Virus record (IMG/VR): IMGVR_UViG_3300027969_002885
Coordinates: 1-44,259 of that record
From: a virus
Direction: 5' to 3' (one strand)
DNA length: 44,259 nt
In this document: piece by piece, positions 38,901 to 44,259 of the stretch
Position numbering within the stretch: position 1 is the first letter of the stretch
How the letters are laid out: each line of letters begins with the position of its first letter
Translations under genes and position numbers: made by a program
Notes under the pieces: model-generated
What the model saw: the letters and a program-made list of their open reading frames with translations, nothing else
Database searches by the model: none
Told to the model about the DNA's origin: nothing

Positions 38901-41900
38901 ATGTGACTGATCATAGATTAAAATAGGTATCATAGCATTTATATTGATGTCTCTTGGATAGAATCTAGTATCCTTAATAATAGAATCTAACGGAAGCACT
39001 TCGTCAGGTGCAAAACTATTGCCAAGATATGTTGGATTAGGATTAGTTACACCCAATAATAGCTGTCCCAAATCTTTTGCAGGCATATTAATTGTAGGCT
39101 CATAATAACCTGCAATACGATCAACTGCATTTAATGAACGGTCATCGACATTAACTTCTTGCCATTTTTTGTAATCAAAATAATCATCACTGTTACTTTC
39201 GATACAACGATATACCTTTTTATTATAAGACACTAACGCAGATACAACATACTTATACCCACCACTAGTAATTAGTGGTTCTGCTAAATATGCAAAATCA
39301 GAAGTGCCGTCACTCTTAAAAATAAAGTCAGTGAATGGTGTTGGTTTGATTAGTCCTGAATCACTAAATATTTTTAACTCTGTTGGAGTTACTGGGAAAA
39401 TATAATAGTTTGCAGTAAAGCCAACTGATAGACCACTAATTTTAGATATTTGAATTTCACCAGTGGTATCGTTTGCATAGTTAATATCAATAACAGCATC
39501 ATTTGTTCCGGTAACACCACCTAAATCATTTCCGGGTATAATTATAACGTCCCCGTCTTTATAGATAGTGCCGGGGTCAATTATTTTTAAATAGTATCTG
39601 TTAACAATAATTTGTGGATCAAAGTTTGGTCTGTGTATTTCAAAAATAGCGCCGCCGTTTGTTTGAATACTTATTGGGGTTGTAATTGTTTGTGCTTTAG
39701 TTACTTTATAGTAACCTACGCCGCCCGTTGTTCCTACAATAACTGAAGCTATTTTAGTACCCGAAACAAGTTCACTATTTGATAACGTTTGTCCAGCACT
39801 CAACTTACCTTTAGTAACTTCTGTTACTGTCATGGTCACTGGTGTAACTGTAAAAGTTACAGTAGACACTTGTGTTACTGGCGAACTAATAGTCCAAGAA
39901 CTATTTGTACTTATACTTGTACCTGTTTTTCTTTCTACGATATAAACATCCGTCGCAATTGAACCACCGGTTAGTAAATCACCGATACTGATACCTATAC
40001 TCACAGGTGCTGAAGTTACTGTTAGTGTTGTACCTGCAATGGTTCCTTGAAAAGTTGAAGTTTCTCCAATTTCAAATGTTGCTTTAAAATTTGCACCGGT
40101 ATCATTATATGTGTAAGATGGCAGATTTCTAAAGAATTGAGTTTTTAGTCCTTTAACTTGTCCTGGTTTTAAGTTACTAGGAACATAGTTAACTTTTATT
40201 ATTGCCCCGTCATCTGATGGATCTAAACTAGCACTGACAATAGGCATAACTGCACCTTGCAAACTAGCTGTAAGTATTTTGCTTTGTAGTAGTAATTCGT
40301 TAGCATTGATATCTTCTGGAATGTACGGGTCGCCGCTAACGCTAACTGTTTTGATCGGCCCAGCTGATCCTGTTCCTGTAATTTGAGTAATCGTAATTAT
40401 AACATCGTTTGATGGCGTAGAGCCACCCAAATTGTCTCCGGTAATAGTAATAGTGTCATTAACTCTAAATCCTACTCCAGGTGAGGTTATAGTTACATAA
40501 TATTCACCAATAGCTATTTCATTAAACACGCTAAATTTTAATCCCAAACCAGCAAAAGATGATATAGAAATTGTATTATCTAATGTAGCAGTATATTGAT
40601 CAAATTTATACTCAGTACTAGAACTCATCGTTAAATTAGAACTTGAGTCATTTCCTAAACTAACAAAGATGCTAGGCCAAAAAATACCGGACTCCCAAGG
40701 AACAACTAATGATTTATAACTGGTTCGATCAAATCTTAACTTTGGAGATATTCCTCGTACAATGGAATTATTGGTAATAACTATTGCTCTAGGAACCATT
40801 TCAAGAGTATATGATAATGAAACATTTAATCTGTTTGTTTTAAATGAGACTCTGTGGTCACCTGATAGTGCTTCTCTCAATGAATAATGCAACGAAATAA
40901 CAGGTTTATTTGATCGTATTGATGCTTGGTTAAAACCCAATACTTTTACATAGTAATAACCCGGTAAGATAGACTCAAATGTATTTGAGTTTGATACAAT
41001 CTTTACCTGATCGCCAGTTTGCAATTGATCAGAGTCAATTACTAGTAAATCATATTCATAATTTAATTGCGTATTATTAAAATCTATTGTAAACGCAGGC
41101 TCAAATACAATATCAGGGGTAACTACGTAACCTTCCCCCGGATCTAAAACTTGCACCTCTACTACCCTGTCTTCTATTAGGACTGCCTTTAATGATGCTT
41201 CTTTTCTTGGTGCAGAATATTTTGTAAGGTCTATTTTGGCTTTCACAATAGGAGCGTCAACATAACCTCTGCCACCAAAAATTACAACAATACCTGACAA
41301 ATCTGAGAATACTTTTGTGCCCGGTAAGTGCTCGGTTACGGTTGTATTTTCAACCCCTCTGCTTATGCCAAACAATTTCTTGTGTTCTCTATCAACTTGA
41401 GTGTATCGTATTAGTTCATCATCAATTTTGATTAAGCCAGTTACTGGTACGCCATACGCAGTTTCTAGAATAATTTCTTGTGATGAGGTAGACATATACT
41501 TGCCTAATATGCCAATAACTTGATCTTTTCCGGAATCTATTTTTAATCCATAATTTTCATACCAAGACTTGTTTTCAGTATCAGTTGACCAAAGGTTATC
41601 AGTAGCAACAATATCACTCTCAGTATTAAAGTTAGTATTTTTTAATTTTGGAGACTCAAATTTACTTGTATCTACATTGTATTTGGCTGGTAAGTCAAAG
41701 TCAAAAATACTACCTTGGTACACATCAGTACCAAAATATGTAAAATAAAACTCTTTCAATACGGTGTGATAAGGTTTTACTTCGTTGATAAATCCTTCTA
41801 ATAAATTAATATTTTCAGTTTGATATTTTTGATAAGATTTCAATTCTCTTACTTGATAACTTACATCCGCTAAACTTGTTTTATTTAACCAAGGAAGATA

Positions 41901-44259
41901 ATTTTGTGATTCAATATTTTCACTTTGAATATATTCAAACATCAATATTAGGCTTTTGTTTCTATGTTCTAGCAACTCACCTACATAAATCTGTTCATTT
42001 AATGCACGTATTATATTTTTTGTTTCAGTTACTGGATAAGAATCAAAACTTAGTACGTCAAAGAAATTATCACCATAGCCAATATCATCTCCTATAGGAT
42101 TCCAAATCTTAGATGATATTTCTATAGTTCCATTTTCAAGTCCAATGCGTTGCCATGAACCAAAAGTAAATTTATATACCTCTCGATGCCCTTGAAGGTT
42201 TTTAATGACGCCCACAATTGCGCCGTCAGCTACAGTTTCTTTTATTAAATCAGGATATGTGTTGACTTCAAATATTGGTTTAACTGTGTCTGAATATCCT
42301 TCAGCCCACCAATAAGTGTAGTTCCAATATTTAGTAGTGTCATAATTGTCACCTGAATCACTTAAAAAAGTTAAATTAGGCAATTCAGTTATCGGATAAC
42401 CCTTCAATACACTGTTAGCATATTTTATATAATTCTTCAACGCTTCAGTTCTATTAATAAACATAGTTTGTCCAGGACGTACTCCTGTACCTATTTGAAC
42501 TAATTTAGGAACATTTGAATTAGGTAAAACTTGACCATTATCATCTTGCCCTGCTAAACTTTCAATGAACTTTTTGTACAATCCTTCTGGAATCAAATAA
42601 TTTTTACCATCAGGTAAACCAGGCAAGAAATCACTAGGGAAATCTGATCGGATTAACTTGACTTCACTGTGTATTGGTATATCAACTGATGTTGAACTAT
42701 AACCAATATGTAAATTAGTTTTGGTTCCTCTCAACGAATCACGAATATTGTATAATCCAAATACATTTGATTTTAGTGCTGTAAAATAACTAATACCAGA
42801 TCCAAGCGGGTTTAGAATATAATTTTCAATTACCGTATCTGTTAATGTTTTTCCTTTAGCACTGAATAGGATATTAGTATTTCTTACCCAATAGTAATAT
42901 CTAACATTTAAATTTCCGCCAGCGTCAGTTTCATATGATACGCTATAACTTGCAAAATCATACGGAGTACCTCCTCCAATATAATTAATAGGCAGTACAT
43001 CGCTTTCTATCCAGCTGTAAACTGTTACAATACTTCCCGGAAATACGGAACCCCAATACTTACTGTTATATTCAATATCATCTTGATGGTAATTAATGAA
43101 TTTAGTACTAGAGATATCAAACCACATTGTTCCTATTTTGTTTTTTGACCAGACTACGTTACCGGTGGCTATGTCATTGTTATACCCTGCAGGATCTACA
43201 CCGGCAATGTAGTCGAGATTGACTGCAATAGTTCCTAATAATTTACCTTGTAACGGGTCAAAGTAATCAAGTGAGTCTAAAGTCAAATTAGTAGTATTAT
43301 CGTACAACTGAACTTTTTGAATTTTATTCACATCTGTAATTTCAGATGACTTTCTAAATACAGACCAGTGCTTGTCACCGGATAAATTCTGATAAGCAAC
43401 TGCTCGTCCAGTAGTAGTACCTGAACTATACTTATGATTTGGGGCACCAATGATGGCTCGGTTATTTCTTAATGCAACTGCTTTACCATAGTAAGGTTGT
43501 TTGCCGTAAGATGTTTCTAAGTCCGGTAAAGATTGTGAATATATATAATTACCTAAAGAAAGTAGCGTTTCACCTTGTGAGTCAATGTATTCATACACGT
43601 AGGCTTGTCCTGCATTTTTATAATTATCTTCCCATTGAGTGAAGTTATTATCAAATACACAATCATTGTGGTTGTTTGTATCATCGGTAAAGTCAAACGT
43701 TGTATTCAAATATCTGTCTGTAGTAGGAGCACCTACAATAAAACTATTTAACTCGCTAAACTTCACGCTATAACCAAAACTAGTTCTTGAGTTTGGTCTA
43801 GGATCAGTTATGACTTCTGTTGTAATATATTCGGCAATACCTAGTTGTGTCATAATTATAGAAGGACCGGCAAGTGCTTCAGTCCAGTTAACTACAACTT
43901 TTCCGTCATCCCAAGGAGCTGAAGCAAAAGTCAATGTATTACCTGACAAACTATAGTTATAACTAGGGATTACATAATCGTCTATTGTAACTGTTAGATA
44001 TGATTTGTTTGGTGGTGCATGTGCTAATACAAAAGAAAGGGTAGATGCATCACCGGTGAACTTATCTTCATGATAGTAGTTAGAACCAAAGACAGTTATA
44101 TTCAATTTGTTATTAACTGGTCCTAAATTAAAATCACGTAGGCGAATTCTTAAATAAGTTTGACCACCATCATCAGTGAATGCATAAGCAAACACATTGT
44201 TTACTACTGACAAATTAATTCTATTAGCAACATAGTAGGCATCACCAACAATGCCTTCA
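35958..44259 (-). CDS. Giant tail-fibre/baseplate protein, 5' end outside window
   Basis: At least 2,766 codons: the frame stays open to the right edge, so an apparent start at TTG 44213 is not real and the N-terminus is missing. The sequence is Ser/Thr/Asn/Gly-rich beta structure throughout. Between about 37,900 and 38,850, seven Asp-box-like repeats (S-x-D/N-G-x-x-W, e.g. ASDNGTVW, KSDDGILW, LSDSGETW, SSDGYVW) suggest a sialidase-like beta-propeller. Two copies of a typical phage-tail module (DELIRYTQVD...GISRGVENT and EKIRFTTVDY...GLTRGIEGT) occur near 41,300-41,450 and 36,120-36,200. A carbohydrate-binding-module-like YRCIESN...YKKWQEVN lies near 39,150-39,210. Likely a large host-binding fibre or baseplate protein. 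Confidence 0.8.
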   Translation of the reverse strand, partial: EGIVGDAYYVANRINLSVVNNVFAYAFTDDGGQTYLRIRLRDFNLGPVNNKLNITVFGSNYYHEDKFTGDASTLSFVLAHAPPNKSYLTVTIDDYVIPSYNYSLSGNTLTFASAPWDDGKVVVNWTEALAGPSIIMTQLGIAEYITTEVITDPRPNSRTSFGYSVKFSELNSFIVGAPTTDRYLNTTFDFTDDTNNHNDCVFDNNFTQWEDNYKNAGQAYVYEYIDSQGETLLSLGNYIYSQSLPDLETSYGKQPYYGKAVALRNNRAIIGAPNHKYSSGTTTGRAVAYQNLSGDKHWSVFRKSSEITDVNKIQKVQLYDNTTNLTLDSLDYFDPLQGKLLGTIAVNLDYIAGVDPAGYNNDIATGNVVWSKNKIGTMWFDISSTKFINYHQDDIEYNSKYWGSVFPGSIVTVYSWIESDVLPINYIGGGTPYDFASYSVSYETDAGGNLNVRYYYWVRNTNILFSAKGKTLTDTVIENYILNPLGSGISYFTALKSNVFGLYNIRDSLRGTKTNLHIGYSSTSVDIPIHSEVKLIRSDFPSDFLPGLPDGKNYLIPEGLYKKFIESLAGQDDNGQVLPNSNVPKLVQIGTGVRPGQTMFINRTEALKNYIKYANSVLKGYPITELPNLTFLSDSGDNYDTTKYWNYTYWWAEGYSDTVKPIFEVNTYPDLIKETVADGAIVGVIKNLQGHREVYKFTFGSWQRIGLENGTIEISSKIWNPIGDDIGYGDNFFDVLSFDSYPVTETKNIIRALNEQIYVGELLEHRNKSLILMFEYIQSENIESQNYLPWLNKTSLADVSYQVRELKSYQKYQTENINLLEGFINEVKPYHTVLKEFYFTYFGTDVYQGSIFDFDLPAKYNVDTSKFESPKLKNTNFNTESDIVATDNLWSTDTENKSWYENYGLKIDSGKDQVIGILGKYMSTSSQEIILETAYGVPVTGLIKIDDELIRYTQVDREHKKLFGISRGVENTTVTEHLPGTKVFSDLSGIVVIFGGRGYVDAPIVKAKIDLTKYSAPRKEASLKAVLIEDRVVEVQVLDPGEGYVVTPDIVFEPAFTIDFNNTQLNYEYDLLVIDSDQLQTGDQVKIVSNSNTFESILPGYYYVKVLGFNQASIRSNKPVISLHYSLREALSGDHRVSFKTNRLNVSLSYTLEMVPRAIVITNNSIVRGISPKLRFDRTSYKSLVVPWESGIFWPSIFVSLGNDSSSNLTMSSSTEYKFDQYTATLDNTISISSFAGLGLKFSVFNEIAIGEYYVTITSPGVGFRVNDTITITGDNLGGSTPSNDVIITITQITGTGSAGPIKTVSVSGDPYIPEDINANELLLQSKILTASLQGAVMPIVSASLDPSDDGAIIKVNYVPSNLKPGQVKGLKTQFFRNLPSYTYNDTGANFKATFEIGETSTFQGTIAGTTLTVTSAPVSIGISIGDLLTGGSIATDVYIVERKTGTSISTNSSWTISSPVTQVSTVTFTVTPVTMTVTEVTKGKLSAGQTLSNSELVSGTKIASVIVGTTGGVGYYKVTKAQTITTPISIQTNGGAIFEIHRPNFDPQIIVNRYYLKIIDPGTIYKDGDVIIIPGNDLGGVTGTNDAVIDINYANDTTGEIQISKISGLSVGFTANYYIFPVTPTELKIFSDSGLIKPTPFTDFIFKSDGTSDFAYLAEPLITSGGYKYVVSALVSYNKKVYRCIESNSDDYFDYKKWQEVNVDDRSLNAVDRIAGYYEPTINMPAKDLGQLLLGVTNPNPTYLGNSFAPDEVLPLDSIIKDTRFYPRDININAMIPILIYDQSHTLIRTEYVAIGEANNESLLMASDNGTVWLKTTLIDWSFKDFHIGDIGVSDIAFNGFFYVATTTNAKTGLLVSPNKVNWVTIGEQITFDFGGYSNAGYDELQIDCPETPLNSIITSGESFIACGMYQIVKSDDGILWRSVYTNTSRLYQNLNDIKYVETTGYAGFLAVGIGNKVVSGNETAAPVIESYGKILLSDSGETWGESSVQFTTNEFFGVASSNQLIVVVGSGGDLWISLNASNWGQVTVDDYNGDPITSTLRDVIYANNTFIAVGDNGIIITSSDGYVWQASNTNGLTNNLINISYDGTHFFIVGSNGSMFRSLTGDLWTDISNVVVTQPYYEIKGSDFLTGYGPEEMIPGVVSDTISFRVTTRPGSWWDVETVSQSKLYGYTGFNMKSRIDSSGDSVLSFADMVTTPAQLSVFVVDNDTFMGPRIYQGFDYTVNWITKEITLINALSPNTSLLIEVYEIGNGNQIARGTTDNVPLKTNSMTGNSEIELNSWYILLETPLVYHNGSRLVYGTDYTVELSDNNLMSILFDNVYDPEVDFISFAILQDSTTINDYNTDDHFGYSIPETQVFEYTSSTTFTLSNNLNYLGSASDNEDNAIIELNGLRLKPADYTINAVAGTVTVPSAGSGDIVAVTSYHETKRQYLNTDTTTSFVSVPISYVDNSSFVDVSVVFLGNPGFVTGDYVVLDGFSSSPQLNNIQVYLFANSSFVNGGDTYYPYTLYTDSGLTTPIRSVNVSVNQYEQPLGFVTKVSNLIPITISSVAITKTAQTFYVVPKDTNRTWVTINGNRVSPSQLRFVPGENSTKLNILTTVNSGDQIIVTSMVPGASPNSNTYLLDINKSHEASVYQADIKKTAWIVPSRRTEGGSPDFIASDDTIYLNNVSYVVHPDTKIIQINGEKIRFTTVDYAENTISGLTRGIEGTGQVLIHKVNTTVFSISASTKLENDYYNRLWYNKQAGDPIQLSDNIPVKFLNIGLQ

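Noticed and set aside
35958-44213. A TTG start at 44213 for the giant tail gene
   Set aside because: The frame continues without a stop to the end of the window, so the gene is simply truncated there.
1-44259. CRISPR array, insertion sequence, integrase or attachment site
   Set aside because: No regularly spaced direct repeats, transposase, integrase or tRNA-flanking duplications were seen.

Overview
The window is a densely packed, AT-rich stretch of a tailed-phage genome. The reasons are very large and modular tail-fibre genes at the right end, a candidate two-gene spanin pair, a viral-style thymidylate synthase, overlapping ATGA/GTGA gene junctions, almost all genes on the minus strand, and many small conserved-looking phage proteins. 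The gene style and TATAAATA-like late promoter candidates suggest a T4-superfamily myovirus. No capsid, terminase or polymerase gene lies in the window, so this is inference. The likely host is a Gram-negative bacterium: spanins, a signal-peptide-bearing beta-barrel protein, consensus sigma70 promoters, and a tmRNA tag (ANDSQFALAA) of the ANDxxFALAA kind seen in betaproteobacteria. A pqqA gene hints at a host that makes PQQ, possibly a methylotroph.

Layout, left to right. (1) 1-2390: structural and accessory proteins plus a methyltransferase. (2) 2483-4032: a secreted DNA/RNA endonuclease on the plus strand, facing a lipoprotein/membrane pair that looks like o-spanin and i-spanin. (3) 4037-9688: an NAD-dependent epimerase, thymidylate synthase and several small conserved phage proteins. 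(4) 8414-11646: a MoxR ATPase, a metallopeptidase-like/VWA protein, a 55-aa protein and a SprT-like zinc protease. Three of these genes have near-perfect TTGACA-N17-TATAAT promoters. (5) 11709-14648: a glycosyltransferase-methyltransferase fusion on the plus strand, an outer-membrane-type barrel and small proteins. (6) 14700-15632: a stand-alone pqqA with its own promoter and terminator, then a circularly permuted two-piece tmRNA whose intervening segment is filled by a GNAT-like gene. (7) 15907-32912: one long, tightly overlapping minus-strand gene run devoted to sugars and surface decoration. It holds a tandem-repeat protein, a carbamoyltransferase, an SDR, a sedoheptulose-7-phosphate cyclase-like enzyme, a kinase-fold protein, a RuBisCO-like protein, a cupin, a nucleotidylyltransferase, two SGNH-like hydrolases, several glycosyltransferases, a half-length GDPD-like protein and a radical SAM enzyme. 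(8) 32960-44259: tail-fibre and other virion proteins, ending in a giant gene of more than 2,760 codons whose 5' end lies outside the window.

The most unusual content is the permuted tmRNA wrapped around a protein gene, the phage pqqA, and the putative cyclitol pathway that includes a RuBisCO-like protein. The tail-fibre genes sit upstream of the sugar cluster on the same strand. The simplest reading is that the cluster makes and attaches an unusual sugar or cyclitol to virion or host-surface structures, but the sequence alone does not prove any substrate.
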